Notes: generated from the letters alone by a model not told the origin. Counted from the first letter of the stretch, positions 13,468 through 24,592 are shown. The stretch is 64,000 nt of DNA from Rubrivivax gelatinosus (GCF_004340905.1 NZ_SLXD01000007.1:1-64000); one strand, 5' to 3'. Program-made: numbers and translations.

Positions 13468-14358
13468 ATGCGATTCGACCTCGTCACCCTCAATCTCGTG
13501 CTGGCGATCGCCGACACCCGCAGCATCACCGCCGGCGCCCGGCGCGAGCATCTCGCGCTGGCCGCGGCCAGCCGCCGGCTGTCGGACCTGGAGGCGCGTT
13601 TCGGCGTGCCGCTGTTCGAACGCCGCGCGCGCGGGGTCGAGCCCACCGAGGCCGGCCGCGCGCTGGTGCGCCACATCCGCGGCCTGCACGCCTCGCTGCA
13701 CGCGCTGGAGAGCGAGGTCGCCGAGTTCGCGCGCGGCATCAAGGGCCATCTGCGTGTCGTCGCCAACGCCGGCGCGATCGCCGAATGCCTGCCGCCGGAT
13801 CTGGCCGGCTTCTCGCAGGCCCATCCGCAGATCCGCATCAGCCTGGAAGACCAGACCAGCTCCGAAGTCCAGGCCGCGGTCGCCGAAGGCCGTGCCGACG
13901 TCGGCATCTTCGTGCCGCCGCAACTGGACAACCGCCTGACCACCTGGCGCTACCGCAGCGGCTCGCTGGCCGCGATGGTGCCGCAGGACCACGTGCTGGC
14001 CACCGAGACGCGCGTGCGTTTCGAGGCCTTGCTGGACCACGACATCGTCGGCCTGCACGCCGGCGCCGCGGCGCAGGAGACGATGCGCGCCGAGGCCGAG
14101 GCGCGCGGGCGCACGCTGAAGGCGCGGCTGCAGGTGCGCGGCTTCGACGCCATCGCCCAGCTCGTCGAAGCCGGGCTCGGCGTCGCCGTGCTGCCGGCGG
14201 CCGTGGCCGAGCGCCTGGCGCAGGTGTTCGCGGTGCGCGTGCTCGCGCTCGACGAACCCTGGGCGGCGCGTGAATACCGTCTGGCGGTGCGCACGCAGGA
14301 GGTCCTGCCCACCGTCGTGCAGCGTTTCGTCCAGGCGCTGCGAACCTCCGAATCCTGA
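13468..14358 (+). CDS. LysR-family transcriptional regulator
   Basis: The 296-residue protein has an N-terminal winged HTH ([45 protein letters not shown] region) and a C-terminal periplasmic-binding-like effector domain, with the common [13 protein letters not shown] segment. It sits 13 bp upstream of leuC on the same strand, so it may be co-transcribed with leucine genes, but nothing in the sequence defines its target or effector. Confidence 0.9.
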   Translation: MRFDLVTLNLVLAIADTRSITAGARREHLALAAASRRLSDLEARFGVPLFERRARGVEPTEAGRALVRHIRGLHASLHALESEVAEFARGIKGHLRVVANAGAIAECLPPDLAGFSQAHPQIRISLEDQTSSEVQAAVAEGRADVGIFVPPQLDNRLTTWRYRSGSLAAMVPQDHVLATETRVRFEALLDHDIVGLHAGAAAQETMRAEAEARGRTLKARLQVRGFDAIAQLVEAGLGVAVLPAAVAERLAQVFAVRVLALDEPWAAREYRLAVRTQEVLPTVVQRFVQALRTSES

Positions 14359-14371
14359 CCGAGGAGACCCG

Positions 14372-15796
14372 ATGACCGCCCGCACGCTCTACGACAAGCT
14401 CTGGGACGAGCACGTCGTGCACACCGAGGAAGACGGCACTGCCGTGCTCTACATCGACCGCCACCTCGTGCACGAGGTGACCAGCCCGCAGGCTTTCGAA
14501 GGCCTGCGCCTGGCCGGGCGCAAGGTCTGGCGCGTCAGCTCCATCGTCGCCACCGCCGACCACAACACGCCGACCACCGGCTGGGCCGAGGGCTACGACG
14601 GCATCCGCGACCCGATCTCCAAGCAGCAGATCACGACGCTGGATGCGAACATCCGCGCCTTCGGCGCCGCTGCCTACTTCCCGTTCCTGGACCAGCGCCA
14701 GGGCATCGTGCACGTCATCGGCCCGGAGAACGGCGCCACGCTGCCGGGCATGACGGTGGTCTGCGGCGACAGCCACACCAGCACCCACGGCGCCTTCGGC
14801 GCGCTGGCGCACGGCATCGGCACCAGCGAGGTCGAGCACGTGCTGGCGACGCAGACGCTGCTGGCCAAGAAGGCGAAGAACCTGCTGGTGAAGGTCGAGG
14901 GCCGCCTGGGCCGCGGTGTCACCGCCAAGGACGTGGTGCTGGCGATCATCGGCCGCATCGGCACCGCCGGCGGCACCGGCTACACGATCGAGTTCGGCGG
15001 CTCGGCGATCCGCTCGCTGAGCATGGAAGGCCGGATGACGGTCTGCAACATGGCGATCGAGGCCGGCGCGCGCGCCGGGCTGGTGGCCGTCGACGACACG
15101 ACGATCGAATACGTCAAAGGCAGGCCGTTCGCGCCGAGCGGTGTCGCCTGGGACCACGCCGTCGCCCACTGGCGCACGCTGCACAGCGACCCGGGCGCGC
15201 ACTTCGACGCCGTCGTCGAGCTCGACGCGGCGCAGATCCTGCCGCAGGTCACCTGGGGCACGAGCCCGGAGATGGTGCTGCCCGTGGACGGCCGCGTGCC
15301 CGACCCGGACAAGGAGAAGGACGCCGGCAAGCGCGCCGCGATCGAGCGTGCGCTGGTCTACATGGGCCTGGAGCCGAACAAGGCGCTGACCGACATCGCG
15401 GTCGACCGCGTGTTCATCGGCTCCTGCACCAACAGCCGCATCGAGGACCTGCGTGCGGCCGCCGAGGTCGTGCGGCGCGCCGGTGGGCGGGTCGCGGCCA
15501 ACGTCAAGCAGGCGCTGGTCGTGCCGGGATCGGGCCGCGTCAAGGCCCAGGCCGAGGCCGAAGGCCTGCACGAGGTCTTCCGCGGTGCCGGTTTCGAGTG
15601 GCGCGAGCCGGGCTGCAGCATGTGCCTGGCGATGAACGCCGACCGCATCGAGCCGGGCGAGCGCTGCGCCTCGACCAGCAACCGCAACTTCGAAGGCCGC
15701 CAGGGCGCCGGCGGCCGCACCCACCTCGTGAGCCCGGCGATGGCCGCCGCGGCCGCGCTGGCGGGCCATTTCGTCGACGTGCGCCGCGTCGCCTGA
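14372..15796 (+). CDS. leuC: 3-isopropylmalate dehydratase large subunit
   Basis: The 474-residue aconitase-family protein isomerises 2- to 3-isopropylmalate in leucine biosynthesis. It has the hallmark [35 protein letters not shown] region, [11 protein letters not shown], and the [4Fe-4S] cysteines in CSMCLAMN with the cysteine of GSCTNS. The ATG at 14372 follows GAGGAG. The partner subunit LeuD is encoded after a small lipoprotein gene. Confidence 0.97.
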   Translation: MTARTLYDKLWDEHVVHTEEDGTAVLYIDRHLVHEVTSPQAFEGLRLAGRKVWRVSSIVATADHNTPTTGWAEGYDGIRDPISKQQITTLDANIRAFGAAAYFPFLDQRQGIVHVIGPENGATLPGMTVVCGDSHTSTHGAFGALAHGIGTSEVEHVLATQTLLAKKAKNLLVKVEGRLGRGVTAKDVVLAIIGRIGTAGGTGYTIEFGGSAIRSLSMEGRMTVCNMAIEAGARAGLVAVDDTTIEYVKGRPFAPSGVAWDHAVAHWRTLHSDPGAHFDAVVELDAAQILPQVTWGTSPEMVLPVDGRVPDPDKEKDAGKRAAIERALVYMGLEPNKALTDIAVDRVFIGSCTNSRIEDLRAAAEVVRRAGGRVAANVKQALVVPGSGRVKAQAEAEGLHEVFRGAGFEWREPGCSMCLAMNADRIEPGERCASTSNRNFEGRQGAGGRTHLVSPAMAAAAALAGHFVDVRRVA

Positions 15797-15815
15797 TCTC
15801 CCGAGGAGAAACGTC

Positions 15816-15947
15816 ATGAAGCGTTCGTTCGCCGCACTGCTGGCCTGCCTCGCCGTCGTCGCGCTGGCCGGCTGCAACACCGTCAAGGGCGTCGGCCAGG
15901 ACATTCAAAAAGCCGGCCAGGCCATCGAAGGCGCAGCCAAGAAGTGA
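15816..15947 (+). CDS. Entericidin A/B-type small lipoprotein
   Basis: A 43-residue protein, [20 protein letters not shown] followed by [20 protein letters not shown] and a lysine-rich end. The LAGC lipobox places the lipidated cysteine at residue 20, and the mature peptide is a short amphipathic helix as in entericidins, which are small membrane lipoproteins linked to stress and cell lysis. It has a strong ribosome site (CGAGGAGAAA) and lies between leuC and leuD, with its stop overlapping a possible leuD GTG start. Confidence 0.9.
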   Translation: MKRSFAALLACLAVVALAGCNTVKGVGQDIQKAGQAIEGAAKK

Positions 15948-15952
15948 CCGCC

Positions 15953-16603
15953 ATGCAAGCCTTCACCGTGCACCAGGGGCTCGTGGCCCCGATGGACCGC
16001 GCCAACGTCGACACCGACGCGATCATCCCCAAGCAGTTCCTGAAGTCGATCGCGCGCACCGGCTTCGGCCCCAACCTGTTCGACGAGTGGCGCTACCTGG
16101 ACCGCGGCGAGCCCGGCCAGGACCCGGCCGCGCGCAAGCCGAACCCGGACTTCGTGCTCAACCAGCCGCGCTACGCCGGCGCCTCGGTGCTGCTGGCGCG
16201 CGAGAACTTCGGCTGCGGCTCCAGCCGCGAGCACGCGCCCTGGGCGCTGCAGCAGTACGGCTTTCGCGCGATCCTCGCGCCGAGCTTCGCCGACATCTTC
16301 TTCAACAACTGCTTCAAGAACGGCGTGCTGCCGATTCAGCTGCCCGAGTCGCAGGTCGCGCGCCTGTTCGACGAAGTCGCGGCCTTCCCGGGCTATGCGC
16401 TGACGGTGGACCTGCCGCGTCAGGTCATCGTCAAGCCCGACGGCAGCGAACTGCCCTTCGACGTGCAGCCCTTTCGCAAGTACTGCCTCGTCAACGGTTT
16501 CGACGACATCGGCCTGACGCTGCGCCACGCCGACAAGATCCGCGCCTTCGAAGCCGAGCGCCTGGCCAGGATGCCCTGGCTCGACCAGCGCCTCGTCGGC
16601 TGA
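15953..16603 (+). CDS. leuD: 3-isopropylmalate dehydratase small subunit
   Basis: Swivelling-domain subunit of isopropylmalate isomerase, 216 residues from the ATG at 15953 ([29 protein letters not shown]). It contains the conserved [14 protein letters not shown] motif. An in-frame GTG at 15944 overlaps the entericidin stop and could start the protein three codons earlier; the ATG is preferred because it matches the usual LeuD N terminus. Confidence 0.96.
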   Translation: MQAFTVHQGLVAPMDRANVDTDAIIPKQFLKSIARTGFGPNLFDEWRYLDRGEPGQDPAARKPNPDFVLNQPRYAGASVLLARENFGCGSSREHAPWALQQYGFRAILAPSFADIFFNNCFKNGVLPIQLPESQVARLFDEVAAFPGYALTVDLPRQVIVKPDGSELPFDVQPFRKYCLVNGFDDIGLTLRHADKIRAFEAERLARMPWLDQRLVG

Positions 16604-16628
16604 GCCCCGTCAATCGCCAAGGAAGACC

Positions 16629-17720
16629 ATGAAGATCGCCATCCTCCCGGGTGACGGCATCGGCACCGAGATCGTCGCCGAAGCCGTCAAGGTGCTGAAC
16701 GTGCTGGACCTGCCGTTCGAGACCGAGACCGCGCTCGTCGGCGGCGCCGCCTACGCCGCGCACGGCCATCCGCTGCCGGATTCCACGCTGGCGCTGGCCA
16801 AGGCCGCCGATGCGGTGCTGTTCGGCGCCGTCGGCGACTGGAAGTACGACACGCTGGAGCGCTCGCTGCGCCCCGAGCAGGCGATCCTCGGCCTGCGCAA
16901 GCACCTGGGCCTGTTCGCCAACCTGCGCCCGGCGCTGTGCTACGAGCAGCTGACGCATGCCTCGAGCCTGAAGCCCGAGCTGGTGGCGGGCCTGGACATC
17001 CTCATCATCCGCGAGCTGACCGGCGACATCTACTTCGGCCAGCCGCGTGGCCGGCGCATCGCCGTCGACGGCCACTTCCCCGGTGCGGAAGAAGCCTTCG
17101 ACACGATGCGCTACAGCCGCCCGGAGATCGAGCGCATCGCCCACCTGGCGTTCCAGGCGGCGCGCAAGCGCCGCGGCAAGGTGACCAGCGTCGACAAGGC
17201 CAACGTGCTCGAGACCTTCCAGTTCTGGAAGGACGTCGTCACCGAGGTGCACGCCCAGTACCCGGACGTCGAGCTCGACCACATGTACGTCGACAACGCC
17301 GCGATGCAGCTCGTCAAGGCGCCGAAGAAGTTCGACGTCGTCGTCACCGGCAACATGTTCGGCGACATCCTGTCCGACGAGGCGGCGATGCTCACCGGCT
17401 CGATCGGCATGCTGCCCAGCGCCTCGCTGGACCAGAACAACAAGGGCCTGTACGAGCCCAGCCACGGCAGCGCGCCGGACATCGCGGGGCAGGGCATCGC
17501 CAACCCGCTGGCTACAATCCTGTCGGCCGCCATGATGCTTCGCTACACCCTCGCACAGCCCGAAGCCGCCGACCGCATCGAGTCGGCCGTGCGCGCCGTG
17601 CTGGCCGCAGGTCTGCGCACGGCCGACATCTGGTCCGAAGGCACGCAGCGCGTCGGCACCGCCCGGATGGGCGACGCCGTCGTCGCGGCGATCACCGGCA
17701 AAACGATTACCAAGAGCTGA
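16629..17720 (+). CDS. leuB: 3-isopropylmalate dehydrogenase
   Basis: The 363-residue NAD-dependent oxidative decarboxylase of leucine biosynthesis begins [16 protein letters not shown]. It has the [14 protein letters not shown] segment, DKANVL, the metal-binding [17 protein letters not shown], and the C-terminal [18 protein letters not shown]. It is 26 bp after leuD, preceded by AAGGA. Confidence 0.97.
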   Translation: MKIAILPGDGIGTEIVAEAVKVLNVLDLPFETETALVGGAAYAAHGHPLPDSTLALAKAADAVLFGAVGDWKYDTLERSLRPEQAILGLRKHLGLFANLRPALCYEQLTHASSLKPELVAGLDILIIRELTGDIYFGQPRGRRIAVDGHFPGAEEAFDTMRYSRPEIERIAHLAFQAARKRRGKVTSVDKANVLETFQFWKDVVTEVHAQYPDVELDHMYVDNAAMQLVKAPKKFDVVVTGNMFGDILSDEAAMLTGSIGMLPSASLDQNNKGLYEPSHGSAPDIAGQGIANPLATILSAAMMLRYTLAQPEAADRIESAVRAVLAAGLRTADIWSEGTQRVGTARMGDAVVAAITGKTITKS

Positions 17721-17749
17721 AGCTCTCGGATCGTCTCGCCCCCACCCCA

Positions 17750-17790
17750 GGACCCCGGCGAAGCGAGCCGGGGCAGGGCAGCAGGGGTCC
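17750..17790. repeat. Inverted-repeat block between leuB and asd
   Basis: CCCCGGC (17753-17759) pairs with GCCGGGG (17767-17773) around a 7-nt loop, and alternatively GGACCCC (17750-17756) pairs with GGGGTCC (17784-17790). The two pairings are mutually exclusive. No U-tract follows, so it is more likely a dispersed repeat than an intrinsic terminator. A related CCCGGC-GAA-GCCGGG element occurs near 22614. Confidence 0.6.
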
Positions 17791-17814
17791 GGGACACGTC
17801 GAAAAGGTGGACAC

Positions 17815-18945
17815 ATGGCACTCGTAGGATTGGTCGGCTGGCGCGGGATGGTCGGTTCCGTGCTGATGGATCGCATGCGCGCCGAGAACGACTTCGCGCT
17901 CATCGAACCGCTCTTCTTCAGCACCAGCAACGCCGGCGGCAGCGCCCCGGCCGAGCTGGCGAAGAACGAGACGCGGCTGCAGGACGCGTACGACATCGAC
18001 GCGCTCAAGCGCTGCGACATCGTGCTGACCTGCCAGGGCGGCGATTACACGACCGAGGTCTTCCCCAAGCTGCGTGCCGCGGGCTGGAACGGTCACTGGA
18101 TCGATGCGGCGTCGACGCTGCGCATGAACGCCGACGCGGTCATCGTGCTCGACCCGGTCAACCTGCCGGTGATCCAGAACGCGCTCGCCAACGGCGGGCG
18201 CAACTGGATCGGCGGCAACTGCACCGTCAGCTGCATGCTGATGGGCGTCGGCGCGCTGTACAAGGCCGGGCTCGTCGAGTGGATGAGCACCCAGACCTAC
18301 CAGGCGGCCTCGGGCGGCGGCGCGCAGCACATGCGCGAGCTGCTGACGCAGTACGGCACGCTCAACGCCGAGGTCCGCAGCCTGCTCGACGACCCGAAGA
18401 GCGCGATCCTGGAGATCGACCGCAAGGTCATCGCCAAGCAGCGCGCGCTGACGCCCGAGGAGACGGCCAACTTCGGCGTGCCGCTGGGCGGCTCGCTGAT
18501 CCCGTGGATCGACAAGGATCTCGGCAACGGCCAGTCCAAGGAAGAGTGGAAGGGCATGGCCGAGACGAACAAGATCCTCGGCCAGGGCGATGGCTTCGGT
18601 TCGCCGGCGGTGCCCGTCGACGGCTTCTGCGTGCGCGTCGGCGCGATGCGCTGCCACTCGCAGGCACTGACCTTCAAGCTGAAGCGCGAAGTGCCGGTCG
18701 CCGACATCGAGGCGATGATCGCCGCCGACAACGAGTGGGTGAAGCTCGTGCCCAACACGCGTGAAGCGACGCTGCGCGACCTGACGCCGGTGGCCGTCAC
18801 CGGCACGATGACGATCCCGGTCGGCCGCATTCGCACCCTGGCGATGGGCCCGGAGTACATCGGCGCCTTCACGATCGGCGACCAGCTGCTCTGGGGCGCG
18901 GCCGAACCGCTGCGCCGCATGCTGCGCATCCTGCTCGAGCAGTGA
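17815..18945 (+). CDS. asd: Aspartate-semialdehyde dehydrogenase
   Basis: The 376-residue enzyme reduces aspartyl phosphate to the semialdehyde for lysine, threonine, methionine and cell-wall precursors. The N terminus [19 protein letters not shown] is the NADP-binding site of the proteobacterial Asd class, the catalytic cysteine lies in [11 protein letters not shown], and the [14 protein letters not shown] and [13 protein letters not shown] segments are conserved. It starts about 95 bp after leuB beyond the inverted-repeat block. Confidence 0.97.
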   Translation: MALVGLVGWRGMVGSVLMDRMRAENDFALIEPLFFSTSNAGGSAPAELAKNETRLQDAYDIDALKRCDIVLTCQGGDYTTEVFPKLRAAGWNGHWIDAASTLRMNADAVIVLDPVNLPVIQNALANGGRNWIGGNCTVSCMLMGVGALYKAGLVEWMSTQTYQAASGGGAQHMRELLTQYGTLNAEVRSLLDDPKSAILEIDRKVIAKQRALTPEETANFGVPLGGSLIPWIDKDLGNGQSKEEWKGMAETNKILGQGDGFGSPAVPVDGFCVRVGAMRCHSQALTFKLKREVPVADIEAMIAADNEWVKLVPNTREATLRDLTPVAVTGTMTIPVGRIRTLAMGPEYIGAFTIGDQLLWGAAEPLRRMLRILLEQ

Positions 18946-18951
18946 TGCGAG

Positions 18952-18981
18952 GCGCCGGCCGGCGCGTTGCCGGCCGGCAAC
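18952..18981. terminator. Twin GC palindromes after asd
   Basis: Two adjacent perfect palindromes lie just after the asd stop: 18952-18965 (GCGCCGG/CCGGCGC) and 18966-18981 (GTTGCCGG/CCGGCAAC). They could fold as strong hairpins at the end of the asd message, but no U-tract follows, so intrinsic termination is uncertain. Confidence 0.35.
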
Positions 18982-19173
18982 AAGGCGTGCGAGCCGCGGA
19001 ATTGGGCGCACTTCGCTCCCGAATGTCAGGCTTTGGGTGAGCTTGTCTGCCTATATGCTTGACGTCGTTGTGATTTCCGTCGCAAGGCCCCGCCATAATC
19101 CGCGTTTTGCCGGCGACAGAAATCGAGGCGGCCCGCTCGGGTGCGCCTTCCGGGACGTGTTGTGGGAGACGCC

Positions 19174-21747
19174 TTGAATCACCGTTCGACGAACGCAGCG
19201 CGTTTCGCGCTGACCGGCGTGGCGCTGGCCGCCGCCTGCCTCTGGGGCACGCCCGCCTGGGCGCTCGGTCTGGGCCGGCTCAACGTGCAGTCGGCACTGG
19301 GCGAGCCTCTGCGTGCCGAGATCGACGTCACCAGTCTCACGCCCGAGGAAGCCGGCACGCTGAAGCTGCGCATCGCGCCACCCGACGCCTTCCGTGCCGC
19401 CGGGGTCGAGTACAACGCCGTGCTGGGCGGCGCCCAGGTTTCGCTGCAGCGCCGTCCCGACGGCCGCCAGGTGCTCAGCCTGAGCAGCGAGCGCAGCATC
19501 GTCGAGCCCTTCGTCGACATCATCCTCGAAGCGAACTGGGCCACCGGCCGCCTGGTGCGTGAGTACACGATGCTGTTCGACCCGCCGGCGACACGTTCGG
19601 CGCAGACGCCGCCGGCCCCGACCGCGGCACCGTCGATCTCGCCGGCTCCGGCGCCTGCACGTGCACCGGCCGTCGCCACGCCGGTGCCGGCGCCGGCCGT
19701 CGTGCCGCCTCCTGCGCCTGCCGTCGCGGCGCAGCCTCCGGCACCGGCGCTGAAGCCGGCGCCGCGGCCCGCGCCGGCGGCTGCCAAAGCTGCCGAGCCG
19801 CCACGCGCCCCGCGTGCCGCCGAGGCCGGCGACCAGATCCGCGTTCGCCGTGGCGACACGCTGTTCGGCATCGCCTCGCGCACGCAGGCGGCGGGCGTTT
19901 CGCTCGATCAGATGCTGGTCGCGCTGTTCCGGGGCAACCCGGAGGCCTTCGTCGGCGAGAACATGAACCGGCTGAAGTCGGGGGCGGTGCTGACCGTGCC
20001 CTCGGCCGACGCCGCGGCCAAGGTCGAGCCCGCCGAGGCGCGGGGGCTGATCGTGGCCCAGGCGGCCGATTTCGCCGCCTACCGCCAGCGCCTGGCCGCC
20101 GGCACCACCGCCGCGGCCGACGAGCCGGCCCGCCAGGCCAAGGGCAAGGTCCAGGCCAGCGTCGAGGACCGCCGCCAGGCGGCGGCGCCGACGCCGGACA
20201 AGCTCAAGCTGTCGCAGGGCGCGGTGAAGGCCGCCGCTCCCGAGGCCAAGCTGTCCAAGGAGGCCGAGCGCCGTGCCGCCGACCTGCGTCTGGCCGAACT
20301 GGCCCGCAACGTCGATGAACTGAAGAAGCTGCAGGGCGCGGCCTCCGCGCCGGCGCAGCCGGCACCCGCACCGGCGGTGGCAGCCAGGCCGGAGCCGGCC
20401 TCGACGCCTGCGGTGACCGTGGCCGCAACGCCGCCCGTCGCCTCGGCGCCCGAGGCGGCGTCGGCCGCCGCGGCGGCCTCTGCTGCGTCGGCGCCGGCCA
20501 AGAAGCCGCGCAAGGCGCCGCCGCCGCCGATGCCGGTGCAGGAGGAACAGAGCTTCCTCGATTCGCTGCTCGAGAACCCGATGCTGCTGCCGGCCGCCGG
20601 CCTGCTCGCGGCGATGCTGGCGGGGCTGCTGATCTGGCGTCGTCGCCAGGCCGGCCAGCAGGGCGGGGGCGAGACCTCGTTCCTCGAAAGCCGGCTGCAG
20701 CCCGATTCGTTCTTCGGCGGCAGCGGCGGCCAGCGTGTGGACACGCGCGAGGCCACGCCCTCGGGCGCGCCGTCGTCGATGAGCTACTCGCTGTCGCAGC
20801 TCGACGCGATCGGCGACGTCGACCCGGTCGCCGAGGCCGACGTCTATCTCGCCTACGGCCGTGACCTGCAGGCCGAGGAGATCCTCAAGGAGGCGATGCG
20901 CGCCAACCCCGAGCGCATGGCGATCCGCGTCAAGCTGCTCGAGGTCTACGTCAAGCGGCGCGACATCAAGGGCTTCGAGCTGCTCGCCACCCAGGTCTAC
21001 ACGATGACCCAGGGCAGCGGCGAGGACTGGGAGAAGGCCCAGGAACTGGGCCGCCAGATCGACCCCGAGAACCCGCTGTATCAGCCGGGCGGCGCGCCGA
21101 CGCTGGAAGTCGGCCCGGGCGGCAAGGTCATCGAGCCGCTGGCCGCGACGACGCTGCCGCACGCCGCGAAGCCGGCGCCGTTCGCGCCCGAGGAGTCCTC
21201 GCTGCCGCCCGAGCCGGAACCGGCCGGCCTGGATCTCGACCTGGACCTCGACGCCCCGGCCACGCCATCGCCGCTGGCGATGGAGGCGACCAAGCCGATC
21301 CCGCGCGACGAAGGTCCGGTCTCGGACAACACGCCGCTGGACTTCGAACTGCCGCTGGTCGACACCAACCCGGCACCGCTGGACGAGCCGATCCCGACGC
21401 CTGACATGCCGACCTTCGACGAGCGTGCCGACACCCCGCCGCCGGCAGGCCTGGATGCGCTGGACTTCGACCTCGGCGACCTTGCCCCGCCGGCGCCCTC
21501 GGCCTCGCAGCCCTCGGCGCTGGACACCAGCGAGCCGGCGCTCGACTTCAGCGACTTCGGCCTCGGCCCGGACTCGCTGCCGCCGATCGGCGACGGCGAC
21601 CCGCTGGCGCGCAAGCTCGAACTGGCCGAGGAGTTCCGCCAGATCGGCGACCTCGAAGGCGCACGCGACCTGCTCGACGAGGTCATCGCCAAGGCCGACG
21701 GCGCCTTGAAGGCCAAGGCCCAGTCCATGCTGTCCTCGCTTGGCTGA
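19174..21747 (+). CDS. fimV: FimV-type polar landmark protein with LysM and TPR-like C terminus
   Basis: A large protein of about 857 residues: signal peptide (FALTGVALAAACLWGTPAWA), the conserved N-terminal domain GLGRLNVQSALGEPLRAEID, a proline/alanine-rich linker, a LysM domain at about 219-275 (RVRRGDTLFGIA), a single membrane segment at about 467-485 (MLLPAAGLLAAMLAGLLIW), then an acidic cytoplasmic region with the FimV TPR motif (ADVYLAYGRDLQAEEILKEAM) and a C-terminal LARKLELAEEFRQIGDLEGA repeat. FimV proteins bind peptidoglycan and organise polar type IV pili and related assemblies. The TTG at 19174 is chosen because GGGAG lies 5 nt upstream and it gives a clean signal peptide; a GTG at 19141 is in frame without a ribosome site. 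Confidence 0.93.
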   Translation: MNHRSTNAARFALTGVALAAACLWGTPAWALGLGRLNVQSALGEPLRAEIDVTSLTPEEAGTLKLRIAPPDAFRAAGVEYNAVLGGAQVSLQRRPDGRQVLSLSSERSIVEPFVDIILEANWATGRLVREYTMLFDPPATRSAQTPPAPTAAPSISPAPAPARAPAVATPVPAPAVVPPPAPAVAAQPPAPALKPAPRPAPAAAKAAEPPRAPRAAEAGDQIRVRRGDTLFGIASRTQAAGVSLDQMLVALFRGNPEAFVGENMNRLKSGAVLTVPSADAAAKVEPAEARGLIVAQAADFAAYRQRLAAGTTAAADEPARQAKGKVQASVEDRRQAAAPTPDKLKLSQGAVKAAAPEAKLSKEAERRAADLRLAELARNVDELKKLQGAASAPAQPAPAPAVAARPEPASTPAVTVAATPPVASAPEAASAAAAASAASAPAKKPRKAPPPPMPVQEEQSFLDSLLENPMLLPAAGLLAAMLAGLLIWRRRQAGQQGGGETSFLESRLQPDSFFGGSGGQRVDTREATPSGAPSSMSYSLSQLDAIGDVDPVAEADVYLAYGRDLQAEEILKEAMRANPERMAIRVKLLEVYVKRRDIKGFELLATQVYTMTQGSGEDWEKAQELGRQIDPENPLYQPGGAPTLEVGPGGKVIEPLAATTLPHAAKPAPFAPEESSLPPEPEPAGLDLDLDLDAPATPSPLAMEATKPIPRDEGPVSDNTPLDFELPLVDTNPAPLDEPIPTPDMPTFDERADTPPPAGLDALDFDLGDLAPPAPSASQPSALDTSEPALDFSDFGLGPDSLPPIGDGDPLARKLELAEEFRQIGDLEGARDLLDEVIAKADGALKAKAQSMLSSLG

Positions 21748-22564
21748 ACACGACGCTGGCGGCCCGGCCGTCGCGCCGGGCGGCCGCATCGCGCTGGGCA
21801 TCGCCTACCGCGGCGCGCGTTATCACGGCTGGCAGTCGCAGCCCGACGGCCGCACCGTGCAGGACGTGCTCGAACGCGCGCTGGGCCAGTTCGCCGCCAC
21901 GCCCGTCTCGACGCTGTGCGCCGGCCGCACCGACGCCGGCGTGCACGCCTTCAACCAGGTCGTGCACTTCGACGCGCCGGTCGAGCGCGACGAGTTCTCC
22001 TGGGTGCGCGGGACCAACCGCTACCTGCCCGACGACGTCGCGGTGCAGTGGTGCCGGCGCGTCGACGCACGTTTCCACGCCCGCAACAGCGCCCACGGGC
22101 GGCGCTACCGCTTCGTCATCCTCGAAGCGCCGGTGCGCCCGGCGATCGAGGCCGGCGCCTGCGGCTGGGTCTTCCGGCCGCTGGACGGCGACGCGATGCG
22201 CGCCGCCGCGGCGCACCTGATCGGCGAACACGACTTCAGCTCCTTCCGCGCCGCCGGCTGCCAGGCGCTGACGCCGGTGAAGACGATGCGTTCGATCGGC
22301 GTCGAGCGCCGCGGCGCCTACTGGCGCATCGAGTTCGACGCCAGCGCCTTCCTGCACCACATGGTGCGCAACATCGTCGGTTGCCTGGTCGCCGTCGGCA
22401 GCGGGCGCCAGCGGCCCGAGTGGATGGCCGAGGTGCTGGCCGCGCGCCGCCGCGACGCCGCCGCGCCGACCTTCCCGCCCGACGGGTTGTACTTCGTGGG
22501 CCCGTACTACGATCCGGCCTTCGCCATCCCCGAGCACACGCCGGCCATGCAATGGAGTCCGTGA
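21740..22564 (+). CDS. truA: tRNA pseudouridine(38-40) synthase
   Basis: The 274-residue enzyme pseudouridylates positions 38-40 of the tRNA anticodon arm. The catalytic aspartate is in AGRTDAGVHAF, with RYLPDDVAV, RYRFVI and HHMVRNIVG conserved. It starts at a TTG overlapping the end of fimV, as often seen for the fimV-truA pair. Confidence 0.94.
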   Translation: MAEHDAGGPAVAPGGRIALGIAYRGARYHGWQSQPDGRTVQDVLERALGQFAATPVSTLCAGRTDAGVHAFNQVVHFDAPVERDEFSWVRGTNRYLPDDVAVQWCRRVDARFHARNSAHGRRYRFVILEAPVRPAIEAGACGWVFRPLDGDAMRAAAAHLIGEHDFSSFRAAGCQALTPVKTMRSIGVERRGAYWRIEFDASAFLHHMVRNIVGCLVAVGSGRQRPEWMAEVLAARRRDAAAPTFPPDGLYFVGPYYDPAFAIPEHTPAMQWSP

Positions 22565-22570
22565 CTCCCC

Positions 22571-22631
22571 CCGAAGCGCCTTCGGCGCTCCCCCCAGGGG
22601 GCGCCGCCGGTGCCCCGGCGAAGCCGGGCCA
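22571..22631. repeat. Inverted-repeat cluster between truA and trpF
   Basis: The 130-bp gap contains AGCGCC-TTC-GGCGCT (22575-22589), a C-run/G-run pair (about 22589-22602) and CCCGGC-GAA-GCCGGG (22614-22628). This looks like a dispersed GC-rich repeat; any termination or attenuation role is unproven. Confidence 0.55.
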
Positions 22632-22694
22632 CGGCGGCCGCTTGGAGAGCCGGCGTCGTGCACCTGTCTTGGCGATCACCATGATGGAAAGGCC

Positions 22695-23351
22695 GTGAGC
22701 CGCACCCGGATCAAGATCTGCGGCCTGACGCGCGAGGCCGACGTCGACGACGCCGTGCAGGCCGGCGCCGACGCGCTGGGTTTCGTGCTCTACCCGAAGA
22801 GCCCGCGTGCGCTGACGCCCGAGCGTGCCGCCGAACTGGCGCGCCGGCTGCCGCCTTTCGTGACGCCGGTGCTGCTGTTCGTCAACGCCGCGCCGGAGAC
22901 GATCGCGCGGGCCGTCGGCCTCGTGCCGCAGGCGCTCGTGCAGTTCCACGGCGACGAGATGCCCGAGCAGTGCGCCGCCGTCGGCCGCCCCTGGTTGCGG
23001 GCCGCGCGCATGGCGCCGGGGTTCGATTTGTTAGACTTCGCCCGGCGCCATCCCGGCGCGACGGGCCTGCTGCTCGACACCCATGTCGAGGCTTACGGCG
23101 GGAGCGGAAAGGTCTTCGATTGGTCACTGATACCACCAAGCGTGCCCATTCCGGTCGTTTTGTCTGGTGGGTTGAATCCTGCCAACGTGACCGATGGGGT
23201 GCTTCGCGTCCGGCCCTGGGCCGTTGACGTCAGCTCCGGCGTCGAGCGCGACAAAGGCATCAAGGATGCCGCGCTGATGCGCCGGTTCTGCCAGGCGGTG
23301 CGCGAGGCCGATGCCCGCGCCGCTGAATCGAAGGACACCCCACCATGCTGA
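22695..23351 (+). CDS. trpF: Phosphoribosylanthranilate isomerase
   Basis: TIM-barrel enzyme of tryptophan synthesis, 218 residues from GTG, beginning [21 protein letters not shown] with the catalytic cysteine in KICGLT. It also has [16 protein letters not shown] and the closing phosphate-binding AVDVSSGVE; the general-acid aspartate is in [18 protein letters not shown]. Its stop overlaps the trpB start by 7 bp. Confidence 0.96.
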   Translation: MSRTRIKICGLTREADVDDAVQAGADALGFVLYPKSPRALTPERAAELARRLPPFVTPVLLFVNAAPETIARAVGLVPQALVQFHGDEMPEQCAAVGRPWLRAARMAPGFDLLDFARRHPGATGLLLDTHVEAYGGSGKVFDWSLIPPSVPIPVVLSGGLNPANVTDGVLRVRPWAVDVSSGVERDKGIKDAALMRRFCQAVREADARAAESKDTPPC

Positions 23352-24592
23352 ATTACGACCAGCCCGATGCCCGCGGGCATTTCGGGCCCTACGGCGGCAG
23401 TTTCGTCGCCGAAACCCTGACCCACGCGCTGCACGAACTGCAGGACGCCTACGCGCGTTACCGCGAGGACCCGGAGTTCGTCGCCGAGTACCGCTACGAA
23501 CTCAAGCACTTCGTCGGCCGCCCGAGCCCGATCTACCACGCCGCGCGCACCAGCCGCGAACTCGGCGGCGCGCAGATCTACCTGAAGCGCGAGGACTTGA
23601 ACCACACCGGCGCGCACAAGATCAACAACGTCATCGGCCAGGCGCTGCTCGCCCGCCGCATGGGCAAGCCGCGCGTGATCGCCGAGACCGGCGCCGGCCA
23701 GCACGGCGTCGCCACGGCGACGATCTGCGCGCGCTACGGCCTGGAGTGCGTGGTCTACATGGGCAGCGAGGACGTCAAGCGGCAGAGCCCGAACGTCTAC
23801 CGCATGCACCTGCTGGGCGCCAAGGTGGTGCCGGTGGAGAGCGGCAGCAAGACGCTGAAGGACGCGCTCAACGAGGCGCTGCGCGACTGGGTCACCAACG
23901 TCGAGAACACCTTCTACATCATCGGCACGGTGGCCGGCCCGGCGCCGTACCCGGCGATGGTGCGCGACTTCCAGCGTGTCATCGGCGACGAATGCCTGGA
24001 GCAGATGCCCGAACTCGCCGGCCGCCAGCCCGACGCGGTGATCGCCTGCGTCGGCGGCGGCAGCAACGCGATGGGCATCTTCTACCCGTACATCCGCCAC
24101 GAAGCCACGCGCCTCATCGGCGTCGAGGCCGCGGGGCAGGGCATCGAGACCGGCAGACACGCCGCGTCGCTGTCGGCCGGCTCGCCCGGCGTGCTGCACG
24201 GCAACCGCACCTACCTGCTGCAGGACGACAACGGCCAGATCACCGAGACGCACTCGATCTCGGCCGGCCTGGACTATCCCGGCGTCGGCCCCGAGCACGC
24301 CTATCTGAAGGACATCGGCCGCGCCGAGTACGTCGGCATCACCGACGACGAGGCGCTGAAGGCCTTCCACCACCTCTGCCGCACCGAGGGCATCATCCCG
24401 GCGCTCGAGTCCAGCCACGCGCTGGCGCACGCGATGAAGATCGCGCCGACGATGCGCCCCGACCAGATCCTGCTGGTCAACCTCTCCGGCCGCGGCGACA
24501 AGGACATCGGCACCGTCGCCGACCTGTCCGGTGCCGACTTCTATTGCCGTCCCTCGTGCCGCGGCCAGACGGTGAAGGGAGGTGCGCAATGA
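23345..24592 (+). CDS. trpB: Tryptophan synthase beta chain
   Basis: The 415-residue PLP enzyme condenses indole with serine. The PLP lysine is in HTGAHKINN, with [10 protein letters not shown], the phosphate-binding GGGSNAMG and the monovalent-cation region conserved. The start overlaps the trpF stop; the trpA start overlaps the trpB stop (ATGA), so all three appear translationally coupled. Confidence 0.98.
   Translation: MLNYDQPDARGHFGPYGGSFVAETLTHALHELQDAYARYREDPEFVAEYRYELKHFVGRPSPIYHAARTSRELGGAQIYLKREDLNHTGAHKINNVIGQALLARRMGKPRVIAETGAGQHGVATATICARYGLECVVYMGSEDVKRQSPNVYRMHLLGAKVVPVESGSKTLKDALNEALRDWVTNVENTFYIIGTVAGPAPYPAMVRDFQRVIGDECLEQMPELAGRQPDAVIACVGGGSNAMGIFYPYIRHEATRLIGVEAAGQGIETGRHAASLSAGSPGVLHGNRTYLLQDDNGQITETHSISAGLDYPGVGPEHAYLKDIGRAEYVGITDDEALKAFHHLCRTEGIIPALESSHALAHAMKIAPTMRPDQILLVNLSGRGDKDIGTVADLSGADFYCRPSCRGQTVKGGAQ

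Noticed and set aside
22565..22694. trp leader or attenuator before trpF
   Set aside because: The hairpins are GC-rich repeats without a Trp-rich leader peptide or a U-tract.
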